Assembly (NCBI GenBank): GCA_020073265.1
Contig: JAIQFN010000052.1
Coordinates: 1 to 42,853 of the forward strand
Direction: 5' to 3'
Length of the DNA stretch: 42,853 nucleotides
Source: Terriglobia bacterium
GTDB lineage: Bacteria; Acidobacteriota; Terriglobia; Bryobacterales; Bryobacteraceae
Part shown: piece by piece, positions 25,324-34,632 of the stretch
Layout of the letters: every line of letters begins with the position of its first letter
Numbering within the stretch: position 1 is the first letter of the stretch
Translations under genes and position numbers: made by a program
The notes under the pieces: model-generated
The model's database searches: none
Seen by the model: only the letters and a program-made list of their open reading frames with translations
What the model was told of the DNA's origin: nothing

Positions 25324-27213
25324 CTAAATTCTGTGGAAGCTTTTCAGGATATCGCGCGTGGAGTAGCGCAGCGCGATCGGCCGGCCGTGCGGGCAGCTCA
25401 TGGGGCATTGCGTCGCGGCGAGCTGCGTGAGCAGCCATTCCATTTTGCTGTGATCCAGGCGCATGTTGATCTTGATCGCGGCCCGGCAGGCGATGCTGGC
25501 GGCCATCGAGCGCCGGAGATCGCCGACCGAAACTTTCGGCAACTCGCCTTCTGCGATTTCCAGTATTTCGAAGACCAGCTTCTCGACGTCGCCCGGTCCG
25601 ACGCCGGCCGGAGCGGCCTTCACGGCGATGGTCCGCGTGCCGAAAGGTTCGGAGTCGAAACCGGCGCGCTCGAGTTCACCGGCGATGCGCGCGTATTCGA
25701 TCTGCTGCCCGGGAGTCAGATCCAGCAGGATGGGCATCAGCAGATGCTGGCGCTCCACGCGTCCCTCGGCCTGCTGCCGCAGCACCTGCTCGAACAGAAT
25801 GCGCTCGTGGGCCACGTGCTGGTCGATGATCCACAAACCGTCGCGGCCGGCCGCGACGATGAAGCTGTCGTGAATCTGGCCGAGCGGGCGGAGATCGGAC
25901 AACACCGCGAGGCTCTGGAGTGTGTCGACGGTGGGTAGCGGGCCGTGCGTATCCGGGATGTGCGCCGTCGCTAGCGCGTTGGCGGTCTCGCTGAAATCGA
26001 AGCGAGGCTCGGCGGACGCCGTGTTTCTTAGCGTGAACACCGGAAGATCCTCGATCCGCTCCGGAACCGCGTCGGGGTCCGGCATCGGCTCGAATTGCTG
26101 ATTCTCGATGCGCTGCGTGAAGTCGGAGAACGGTAATCCCGCGGCGGGCTGCGGCGCGGTGGACACGGGAATGCCCGAGGCGGGACGGGCGGCGATCAGG
26201 CGGTCGCGAATGGAGTCGCGTACGAAATCGTGCACGAAACTGCCGTGCCGGAAGCGCACTTCGGTCTTGGACGGATGGACGTTAACGTCCACCTCTTCGC
26301 AGTCGCAGTCCAGAAACAGCAGCGCGAAGGGGTAGCAGGCCGGCGGCATCAGGTTGTGATACGCCGACGAGAGCGCGTGCATCAGCAGCCGGTCGCGAAT
26401 CAGGCGGCCGTTGACGAACAGGAAGATCGAGTTGCGATTGAGCTTCTGGACGTGCGGCCCGGAGATGAAGCCGCGCAGAGCGAAGACGCGCCGGGTACGC
26501 TCTTCCGCTTCCACCACGTCCAGCTCCCGCTCGACGTAGTCGAGATCGATCAGTTCTTCGAGCGTCTGGTTTCCGAACACCTGATAGACGCGCTCGCGCA
26601 GTGTTTCGACCGGTGTGACATCCAGCAATTCGCTCGCGCCGTGCCGCAACTGGAAAGACTTTCCCGGATGCGCCAGGCTGTAGTGCGTGGCGAGCGAGGC
26701 GATGTGCGCCAGCTCGGTCTGATCGGAGCGCAGGAATTTCTTGCGGGCCGGAACGTTGTAGAACAGGTCGCGGACCGTGATGGTGGTGCCGGGCGGGCCG
26801 GGCCGTTCATCGCAGCTCAGCAGCTTTCCGCCGGCGATCTCGACGGTGGCGCCGGTGGTTTCCTCGGCCGAGCGCGTTTCCAAGAGCAGGCGCGAGACCG
26901 AGGCGATGGACGGAAGCGCTTCGCCGCGAAAGCCAAGCGTCGCGATCGAGAGCAGATCCCGGACGTCGCTCAGCTTGCTGGTGGCGTGGCGCTCGAAGGC
27001 CAGCAGGGCGTCATCTCGAAGCATTCCGCTTCCGTTGTCGGAGACGCGGATGAGGTGGCGGCCGCCGCTTTCGATGTCGATGCGCAGCTCGGTGGCGCCG
27101 GCGTCGAGCGAGTTTTCGAGCAGCTCTTTAACGACCGAAGCGGGGCGCTCCACTACCTCTCCGGCGGCGATCTTGTTGGCCACGGTGTCGGAGAGGACGC
27201 GGATCTTGCCCAT
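25324..27213 (-). CDS. mutL: DNA mismatch repair protein MutL with endonuclease motif
   Basis: The 629-residue protein has GHKL ATPase blocks NKIAAGEVVERPASVVKELLENSLDAG, DNGSGM and TLGFRGEALPSIASVS. The C-terminal half contains DQHVAHERILFE, matching the DQHA(X)2E(X)4E endonuclease motif, and CPHGRP near the end. Strand-nicking MutL is typical of bacteria without MutH. A Pro-rich linker of ~80 residues separates the halves. It is the last gene of the clpX-lon-engB-rho-mutL run; 38 bases with a stem-loop separate it from rho. Confidence 0.96.
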   Translation of the reverse strand: MGKIRVLSDTVANKIAAGEVVERPASVVKELLENSLDAGATELRIDIESGGRHLIRVSDNGSGMLRDDALLAFERHATSKLSDVRDLLSIATLGFRGEALPSIASVSRLLLETRSAEETTGATVEIAGGKLLSCDERPGPPGTTITVRDLFYNVPARKKFLRSDQTELAHIASLATHYSLAHPGKSFQLRHGASELLDVTPVETLRERVYQVFGNQTLEELIDLDYVERELDVVEAEERTRRVFALRGFISGPHVQKLNRNSIFLFVNGRLIRDRLLMHALSSAYHNLMPPACYPFALLFLDCDCEEVDVNVHPSKTEVRFRHGSFVHDFVRDSIRDRLIAARPASGIPVSTAPQPAAGLPFSDFTQRIENQQFEPMPDPDAVPERIEDLPVFTLRNTASAEPRFDFSETANALATAHIPDTHGPLPTVDTLQSLAVLSDLRPLGQIHDSFIVAAGRDGLWIIDQHVAHERILFEQVLRQQAEGRVERQHLLMPILLDLTPGQQIEYARIAGELERAGFDSEPFGTRTIAVKAAPAGVGPGDVEKLVFEILEIAEGELPKVSVGDLRRSMAASIACRAAIKINMRLDHSKMEWLLTQLAATQCPMSCPHGRPIALRYSTRDILKSFHRI

Positions 27214-27222
27214 GTGAACGCG

Positions 27223-27240
27223 GCACGCACGAGTGCGTGC
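27223..27240. promoter_or_regulatory. Stem-loop between rho and mutL
   Basis: GCACGCAC and GTGCGTGC are perfect complements separated by GA, giving a 7-bp stem with a 4-base loop. No T-run follows on either strand, so it is more likely an RNA end or attenuating structure than a classical terminator. Confidence 0.5.
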
Positions 27241-27251
27241 GCCACGGATGG

Positions 27252-28778
27252 TTACGCGCTCATCGCAGCCAGGAATTCGGCGTTCGAGCGCGTCTTGCCG
27301 AGCTTATCGAGCAGCAGTTCCAAGCTTTCGACCGGCGACAGCGGATTCAGGACGCGGCGCAAGACGAATATGCGGTTGAGCTCTTCCTTGGGAACCAGCA
27401 GCTCCTCTTTGCGCGTGCCGCTCTTGGTGATGTCGATGGCGGGGAAGACGCGCTTGTCCATCAGCTTCCGGTCCAGGTGGATCTCCATGTTGCCGGTGCC
27501 TTTGAACTCTTCAAAGATCACGTCGTCCATGCGGCTGCCGGTGTCGATCAAGGCCGAAGCCACGATGGTGAGCGATCCGCCTTCCTCGATGTTACGCGCC
27601 GCGCCGAAGAAGCGCTTAGGCCGCTGCAAGGCGTTGGAATCGACGCCGCCCGAGAGTACCTTGCCGGACGGCGGAACCACGGTGTTATAGGCGCGCGCCA
27701 GGCGCGTGATGGAATCCAGCAGGATCACCACGTCGCGCTTGTGCTCCACCAGGCGCTTGGCTTTCTCGATCACCATCTCGGCCACCTGGACGTGGCGCGA
27801 AGCCGGCTCATCGAAGGTGGAACTGATCACTTCGCCCTTCACCGAGCGCTGCATGTCGGTGACTTCCTCGGGGCGCTCATCGATCAACAGCACGATCAGC
27901 GACACTTCGGGATGATTGGTGGTAATGGAGTTGGCGATGGACTGCAGCAGCATGGTCTTGCCGGTGCGCGGCGCGGCCACGATCAAGCCGCGCTGCCCCT
28001 TGCCGATGGGCGTGAGCAGGTCCATCACGCGGCCCGAGTAGTTGTCCTTGGCGGTTTCGAGCTTGAGCCGCTCGTCCGGATAAAGCGGCGTGAGGTTATC
28101 GAAGAAGATCTTGTTGCGGGCTTCCTCGGGCGGCTCGAAATTGATCGCGTCCACCTTGATGAGCGCGAAGTAGCGCTCGCCTTCCTTGGGCGGGCGGATC
28201 TGGCCGGAAATAGTGTCGCCGGTGCGCAGATCGAAGCGGCGGATCTGCGACGGCGAGACGTACACGTCGTCGGGGCCGGGCAGATAGTTGTACTCGGGCG
28301 CGCGCAGGAATCCGAAGCCGTCGGGCAGGCATTCGAGCACGCCCTCCGAGAAGATGAGGCCGCTCTTTTCGGCCTGCGTCTGGAGGATTTTGAAGATCAG
28401 CTCCTGCTTGCGCAGACCGGCGGTGCCGGTGACGCTCAGATCCTTGGCGATCTGGTTGAGCTTCTGGATGCTCATGTCCTTGAGCTCCACCAGATCGAGC
28501 GTGCCGTTCTTCTGGTTGCCCTGGCCGGGCGCGCCGCCGTGACGCTTGCGGTGTCCCTGCTGGGGCGGGGCTCCGTCGGCGGGCTTGGACTCGGCCTTAT
28601 CGCCGGCCGCCTTCTGGTCCTCGGGCTTGGCCTCGGAGGTGTCGGACTCGGCGGACTTGGGTTCCGCCGCTCTGGTTTCCGTGGCTGAATCGGATTGTTC
28701 TTCCGTGGTGGGAGCAGCTACTGCTGCTGGGTCTTGATTGTCGAGATCGCTTGCCAAATTTCCCTCACTCCCCGGCAC
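27252..28778 (-). CDS. rho: Transcription termination factor Rho with long disordered N-terminal tail
   Basis: The 508-residue protein has a Rho core from about residue 93. It includes the SAP-like N-domain ([19 protein letters not shown]), RNA-binding cold-shock fold ([14 protein letters not shown]), Walker A APRTGKT (269-275), [13 protein letters not shown] and [11 protein letters not shown]. Residues 1-92 are Ala/Glu/Pro/Ser/Asp-rich, then basic ([15 protein letters not shown]), and are predicted disordered; similar inserts occur in Actinobacteria and Acidobacteria. The start is uncertain: GTG 28778 or TTG 28757 after GAGGGAAAT. Either overlaps the engB 3' end (40-61 bases), indicating coupling. 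Confidence 0.96.
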   Translation of the reverse strand: MPGSEGNLASDLDNQDPAAVAAPTTEEQSDSATETRAAEPKSAESDTSEAKPEDQKAAGDKAESKPADGAPPQQGHRKRHGGAPGQGNQKNGTLDLVELKDMSIQKLNQIAKDLSVTGTAGLRKQELIFKILQTQAEKSGLIFSEGVLECLPDGFGFLRAPEYNYLPGPDDVYVSPSQIRRFDLRTGDTISGQIRPPKEGERYFALIKVDAINFEPPEEARNKIFFDNLTPLYPDERLKLETAKDNYSGRVMDLLTPIGKGQRGLIVAAPRTGKTMLLQSIANSITTNHPEVSLIVLLIDERPEEVTDMQRSVKGEVISSTFDEPASRHVQVAEMVIEKAKRLVEHKRDVVILLDSITRLARAYNTVVPPSGKVLSGGVDSNALQRPKRFFGAARNIEEGGSLTIVASALIDTGSRMDDVIFEEFKGTGNMEIHLDRKLMDKRVFPAIDITKSGTRKEELLVPKEELNRIFVLRRVLNPLSPVESLELLLDKLGKTRSNAEFLAAMSA

Positions 28779-29293
28779 TTGACTGCCGAGAACGGCAAGA
28801 GAGCGCTGTCCGGAAATTGCTTCCGGATTGCGTCCGCCTGCCGGTGTTCTTTCTGATTTTCCAACTTGTCTGTCTTGGTGGCGATCACAATGTATCGCCG
28901 GTTATGGAACTCCAACCACTTTTTGAGTTCCAGGTCCTGCTCCATCCAGCCCCGACGCGCGTCGAGAATCAGGAAGCAAAGCTGCAACGACCTTCGGTTG
29001 AGGAGGTATTGTTCGATCAGCCGCTTCCACTGGAATGCAACTTTCTTGGGAACACGGGCGAATCCGTATCCCGGCAGATCGACGAAGTGGAATTGTCCGC
29101 CGACCCGGTAAAAATTTATCAACTGCGTGCAGCCCGGCTTGGCGCTGGTAAACGCCAACCCCTTTTGGCCGGTAAGGCAATTGAGCAAGCTCGATTTGCC
29201 TACGTTGCTCCTTCCCAGGAACGCTATTTCCGGGAGAGACTCGGCCGGAAACTGCTCCGGCCGCGCTGCACTGATAACAAATTCGGCTTCCAT
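28718..29293 (-). CDS. engB: Ribosome biogenesis GTPase EngB (YsxC/YihA)
   Basis: The 191-residue small GTPase has G1 GRSNVGKSS (27-35), [15 protein letters not shown] (G2), [14 protein letters not shown] (G3), ATKTDKL (G4) and [13 protein letters not shown] (G5). EngB acts in 50S subunit assembly. The position directly downstream of lon is a widely conserved pairing. A REP-like element fills the lon-engB gap. The 3' end overlaps rho. Confidence 0.95.
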   Translation of the reverse strand: MEAEFVISAARPEQFPAESLPEIAFLGRSNVGKSSLLNCLTGQKGLAFTSAKPGCTQLINFYRVGGQFHFVDLPGYGFARVPKKVAFQWKRLIEQYLLNRRSLQLCFLILDARRGWMEQDLELKKWLEFHNRRYIVIATKTDKLENQKEHRQADAIRKQFPDSALLPFSAVKCRGVREIWQAISTIKTQQQ

Positions 29294-29305
29294 CAGCCCT
29301 GAAAA

Positions 29306-29350
29306 CCCGCCGGCTGAAGCCGGGCGGCAGCCCAGATTGGCTGCCCCACT
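29306..29350 (-). repeat. REP-like palindromic element, copy C
   Basis: Read on the minus strand it starts at the lon stop codon with GTGGGGCAGCCAATC, followed by a complementary GGCTGCC and a CCGGCTTCAGCCGG hairpin. It matches copies at 277-322 and 1879-1920. As in copy B, it begins right at the end of a reading frame. Confidence 0.78.
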
Positions 29351-31778
29351 AGTAAGAAATTCGCTCTTCTCTGGTTCCGCGCACCAGCTCCACGGGCGGC
29401 GTAGTGGCCGCCAGCGGAAGCGCCACGATCTCCCGTTCCAGGGCGAGCTTCAACACTTCATCCATGGAAGTGACGAACTGGAGCTTCATCTCCTTGCGGA
29501 TATTCTCTGGAATGTCGGGGAGGTCTTTCTCATTATCCTTCGGAAGGATGACTTCGTAAATCCCTTGCCGGTGCGCGGCCAACAATTTTTCTTTCAGCCC
29601 GCCGATGGGAAGCACCCGGCCGCGAACCGTGATCTCGCCCGTCATGGCAATATTACACCGGACCGGGATATTGGTCAAGGCACTGCAGATGCTGGTGGCG
29701 ATGGTGATACCGGCCGAAGGCCCGTCCTTGGGGATGGCGCCCTCCGGCACATGCACGTGAATATCCAGATTACGGTAAAAATCGCGGGACAGGCCCAGCA
29801 AATGGGCGCGTGACCGCACATAGCTCATGGCGGCGTGCGCGGACTCCTGCATGACATCGCCCAGCTTGCCGGTGGTCTGCAGTTTGCCCTTGCCTTCCAT
29901 GACGGCGGCTTCAGTGGTGAGGATGGAGCCGCCCACTTCGGTCCAGGCCAGGCCGACCGTGGCGCCAACTTCGTTCTGCTTGTCGGTTTGCAGATCGCGG
30001 AATTTTTGCGGACCCAGGAACCCGCTGGCGGTCTGCGGGTCCAGCACGGCCTTGACGGGCTTCTTGCTCTCGGATTTCTTTTCGCTTTGCGCGTTGACCA
30101 CGCTGCGCGCCACCTTGCGGCAGACATTGCCGATCTCGCGTTCCAGATTTCGCACGCCGGCCTCGCGCGTGTAGAACTGGATCAGGGTCTGAATCCCGTC
30201 GTCGGAGAACGCCAGATCGGATTCCTTGACCCCGGTCTGCTTCATCTGTTTGGGCACCAGGAAGCGCTTGGCGATTTCCTTCTTTTCAAGCTCGGTGTAA
30301 CCGTGCAGCCGGATCACTTCCATGCGATCCTGCAGCGCCGGGGGAACGGTGTGCAGCACGTTGGCGGTGGCGATGAAGAACACCTGGCTCAGGTCGTACT
30401 CGACGTCCAGGTAATGATCCATGAACATGTAGTTCTGCTCGGGATCCAGCACTTCGAGCAGGGCGGCGGAGGGATCGCCGCGGAAATCCATGGACATCTT
30501 GTCGACTTCATCCAGCATGAACACGGGATTGCGCGTGCCGGCCTTCTTCATCATCTGCAGGATCTGGCCGGGGAGCGCGCCGATGTAGGTTCTGCGGTGG
30601 CCGCGGATTTCGGCCTCATCGCGCACGCCGCCGAGCGACAGCCGGACGAACTTGCGCCCGGTAGCTTTGGCCACCGACATTCCCAGTGAAGTCTTGCCGA
30701 CGCCGGGAGGCCCCACAAAGCACAGGATGGATCCCTTGGGGTTCTGCACCAGCCGGCGCACCGCCAGGAATTCCAGGATGCGTTCCTTGATCTTCTCCAG
30801 GCCGTAGTGGTCGGATTCCAGGACCTGCTGGGCGAACTTGAGGTCGCGGATCTCCTTGGATTTCTTTTTCCACGGCACCGCCAGCAGCCAGTCCAGATAG
30901 TTGCGTGAAACAGTGGACTCTGCCGACATGGGCGGCATGTTCTCCAGCCGCTTCAGCTCCGACATGGCCTTGTCGAAGGCGTCCTTGGTCATGCCGGCGG
31001 TTTCGATTTTGCGTTTCAGCTCGTCGAATTCGCTTTTTTCGCCTCGGCCCAGCTCCTTCTGGATGGCCTTGATCTTCTCGTTGAGGTAGTATTCCTTCTG
31101 CGCCTTTTCCATCTGGCGCTTGACGCGGCCCTGGATGGTGCGGTCGACGTTGAGCTTCTCGATTTCGATGTCCAGCATTTCGGCCACGCGCGTAAGCCGG
31201 TCCACCGGATCGAAGATCTCGAGCAGCTCCTGTTTTTCCTCGATTGTCAACTGCAGGTTGGCGCCCACCGTGTCGGCCAGCTTGCCGGGATCGTCCACGC
31301 GGATGGCGGCGATCATGGTTTCGTAATTCAGGTTCTGGCTCAGCTTGACGTACTGCTCGAACAGTCCGGTGACGCGGCCGACCAGGGCTTCCAGTTGCGC
31401 GCCGGCGTCCACTTTGAAGTTGAAGGTCTTCACGGTGGCGCGGAAGTAGCCTTCGTCTTCGCTCACCGTGATGATTTTTCCGCGCTCGACGCCTTCCACC
31501 AGCACCTTGATGTTGCCGTCCGGCAGCTTCAGGCTCTGGACGATGTTGGCCACGGTTCCGACGCTATAGATTTCGTCGGGGCGGGGTTCGTCGACCGAGG
31601 CGTCGTGCTGGGTGGCCAGGAAAATCTTCTTGTCGGCCGCCAGGGCCTCCTCCAGCGCCCGGACGCTCGACTCCCGGCCCACCACGAACGGGGTCATCAT
31701 GTACGGAAAGATCACCACGTCCCGTATGGGCATCATGGGCAAGCGCTTCGAATCGGATTTTTCTTTGGAGGTAAGCAT
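29349..31778 (-). CDS. lon: ATP-dependent protease Lon
   Basis: The 809-residue protein has the complete LonA layout: an N-terminal substrate-binding domain ([16 protein letters not shown]), a coiled coil, an AAA+ module with Walker A GPPGVGKT (356-363) and Walker [10 protein letters not shown] (419-427), and a protease domain with the Ser688/Lys731 dyad ([14 protein letters not shown]). It degrades damaged and regulatory proteins in the cytoplasm. The ATG lacks a Shine-Dalgarno-like purine stretch; its upstream region is the octamer-repeat hairpin. Confidence 0.97.
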   Translation of the reverse strand: MLTSKEKSDSKRLPMMPIRDVVIFPYMMTPFVVGRESSVRALEEALAADKKIFLATQHDASVDEPRPDEIYSVGTVANIVQSLKLPDGNIKVLVEGVERGKIITVSEDEGYFRATVKTFNFKVDAGAQLEALVGRVTGLFEQYVKLSQNLNYETMIAAIRVDDPGKLADTVGANLQLTIEEKQELLEIFDPVDRLTRVAEMLDIEIEKLNVDRTIQGRVKRQMEKAQKEYYLNEKIKAIQKELGRGEKSEFDELKRKIETAGMTKDAFDKAMSELKRLENMPPMSAESTVSRNYLDWLLAVPWKKKSKEIRDLKFAQQVLESDHYGLEKIKERILEFLAVRRLVQNPKGSILCFVGPPGVGKTSLGMSVAKATGRKFVRLSLGGVRDEAEIRGHRRTYIGALPGQILQMMKKAGTRNPVFMLDEVDKMSMDFRGDPSAALLEVLDPEQNYMFMDHYLDVEYDLSQVFFIATANVLHTVPPALQDRMEVIRLHGYTELEKKEIAKRFLVPKQMKQTGVKESDLAFSDDGIQTLIQFYTREAGVRNLEREIGNVCRKVARSVVNAQSEKKSESKKPVKAVLDPQTASGFLGPQKFRDLQTDKQNEVGATVGLAWTEVGGSILTTEAAVMEGKGKLQTTGKLGDVMQESAHAAMSYVRSRAHLLGLSRDFYRNLDIHVHVPEGAIPKDGPSAGITIATSICSALTNIPVRCNIAMTGEITVRGRVLPIGGLKEKLLAAHRQGIYEVILPKDNEKDLPDIPENIRKEMKLQFVTSMDEVLKLALEREIVALPLAATTPPVELVRGTREERISY

Positions 31779-31786
31779 ACGGGAGG

Positions 31787-31882
31787 TTCGTTTGGTTCGT
31801 TAGTTCTTTGGTTCCTTGGTTCTTTGGTTTTCAGCGTTGGTCGCGAACCAAGGAACTAAAGAACCAATGAACGAAGGAACTG
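31787..31882. repeat. Octamer repeat array, inverted pair (clpX-lon gap)
   Basis: Five units of the type TTTGGTTC / CTTGGTTC (31787-31831) and about four units of the complementary type GAACCAAG / GAACTAAA (31855-31882) flank a ~20-base loop. It fills almost the whole 106-base gap between clpX and lon. It is the same family as 18142-18239 and 21254-21294. Confidence 0.85.
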
Positions 31883-31884
31883 CC

Positions 31885-33162
<1,278 letters not shown>

Positions 33163-33543
33163 AGGAATCTCCGTTGACTGTGGATTACACTTCCAACCAG
33201 CGAACTAGGCTTCGGCCCTGAAACCCTATTATAACAGAAGCTTTCTGAATCATAGCCCAGAAAACGCTAGCGCCCCCCCAGGCAGCCGGGCGTCCCTTGG
33301 CTATCTTGTTGCAAAATTGGTGCTGGCAGGGGGTCAGAGGCTGGTTGAAAAAACGAAGCCAGCAGCAGGATGGCCCATTTCCGGCCCAAGCGGAGGCGCG
33401 GCTCTGGTGGATAAGCCACACAGCGCTGCCGCCGGCCAGGGCCTGGAGCGCGCCGGTCATGGAGGGTTACTCGTCGGCTATACTGGTGCTGGTCCGCATC
33501 GTGTCGGCCAAGCGCCCTGGCGATGCGCCGTTCTACAATCCTC
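33163..33543. other. Non-coding gap between divergent clpX and oxidoreductase genes
   Basis: No convincing gene is seen in these 381 bases. A TATAAT on the minus strand (33228-33233) about 66 bases before the clpX start is a likely -10 box; its -35 is weak. On the plus strand a TATACT lies at 33479-33484. An imperfect GCTGG...CCAGC stem with an A-rich loop sits near 33343-33366. Open frames in the region have no recognisable protein character. Confidence 0.5.
33228..33233 (-). promoter_or_regulatory. Candidate -10 box of the clpX promoter
   Basis: TATAAT on the minus strand within GTTATAATAGGG, followed by a leader of about 55-60 bases. No good -35 box is visible at 16-18 bases, so the call rests on the hexamer and position only. 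Confidence 0.4.
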
Positions 33544-34614
33544 ATGTCCGAACCTCTCCGAATAGCTGTCGTCGGCGTCGGGCGAATGGGCCCGGTGCAC
33601 GCGCTGCACGTTCGCGAACTCGAAAAAGAAACCGGAAAATGTGTTTTGTCGGCGATTGTGGACGCCGATATCGGGCGGGCGCGCCGGGTGGCGGCGGATC
33701 TGGGCGCCGGCAGCGCGGTGTTCTCGTCCATCCAGGACCTGCTCGCCTCGAAGACGGCTCAAGCCAGCGTGCTGGTGACGCCCACCGAGAATCACCACGC
33801 GCATGCCGCGCAACTGGTGGCGGGCGGCCAGCGCGTGCTGCTCGAGAAACCGCTCACCGGGACCGTGGAGGGGGACCGCGAGTTCTGCGCCCAGCTCGAC
33901 CGCGAGCATCCCGATGCGCTGATGCTGGCGTTTCAGCGGCGCTTCGATGCTCCGCTGCAGTATGCCAAGGAGCTGATGGAGAGCGGGCTGGTGGGGCGCG
34001 TCTTCAAAATCTATTCGGCGCTGGAGGATTCCAACCCGGCGCCGGACGGCTACCGCAGCGGCGGCATCCTGCCGGATATGTCGGTGCACAACGTGGACGA
34101 AATTCTGTGGATGACCGGGCGCATGCCGCGGGCCGCGTTGACCATCGGGTCGCGCATCTACAGCCATCGTCTGACAACCTGCCAGGAGGATTTCGACGAC
34201 GCGCTCATGTACCTATGGTTCGATGGCGAGCTGGTGGCCGAGGTGCAGGTGAGCCGGAATCACGTATCCGGTTATCGGGTGGAGACGATTCTGTTTGGCG
34301 AAGAGGGGCAGATCCGCGTGGGGCGGTTCGATCAGAAGCCGTTCGACATTCTGGTGGAGGCGTATGGCCGGCGCGGGCGAACGGAGCCGCTGGCGTCGAA
34401 GACTTTCCGGATGCGGGACTATCAGCGGCCGCTGCCGGAATTTATCGACAGGTTCGGTCCGGCCTACAAGGCGGAGCTGGCGGCGTTCATCGACTGCTGC
34501 GCGGCTGGGAAGCCGTTTCCGACGTCGCATCGCGACGGGTTGCGCGCGCAAGAAGTAATCTCAGCGGGAATGCAAGCGGTGATCGGCCGGGAGCAGGCCG
34601 CCGCGATCGGCTAG
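33544..34614 (+). CDS. Gfo/Idh/MocA-family oxidoreductase (inositol dehydrogenase-like)
   Basis: The 356-residue protein has an N-terminal Rossmann fold with GVGRMG (11-16) and the family EKPLTG (101-106). The C-terminal domain carries GGILPDMSVHNVD (173-185), with D178 and H182 matching the catalytic Asp/His of inositol 2-dehydrogenases. It most likely oxidises a sugar or cyclitol with NAD. Substrate cannot be fixed, and no other inositol catabolism gene is near. ATG 33544 is chosen because the Rossmann strand follows at once. Confidence 0.9.
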   Translation: MSEPLRIAVVGVGRMGPVHALHVRELEKETGKCVLSAIVDADIGRARRVAADLGAGSAVFSSIQDLLASKTAQASVLVTPTENHHAHAAQLVAGGQRVLLEKPLTGTVEGDREFCAQLDREHPDALMLAFQRRFDAPLQYAKELMESGLVGRVFKIYSALEDSNPAPDGYRSGGILPDMSVHNVDEILWMTGRMPRAALTIGSRIYSHRLTTCQEDFDDALMYLWFDGELVAEVQVSRNHVSGYRVETILFGEEGQIRVGRFDQKPFDILVEAYGRRGRTEPLASKTFRMRDYQRPLPEFIDRFGPAYKAELAAFIDCCAAGKPFPTSHRDGLRAQEVISAGMQAVIGREQAAAIG

Positions 34615-34632
34615 AATCCCTGTGCAGACCCG

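Noticed and set aside
33185-33460. 91-codon minus-strand open frame upstream of clpX
   Set aside because: It covers the presumed clpX promoter, has no ribosome site and no recognisable protein features.
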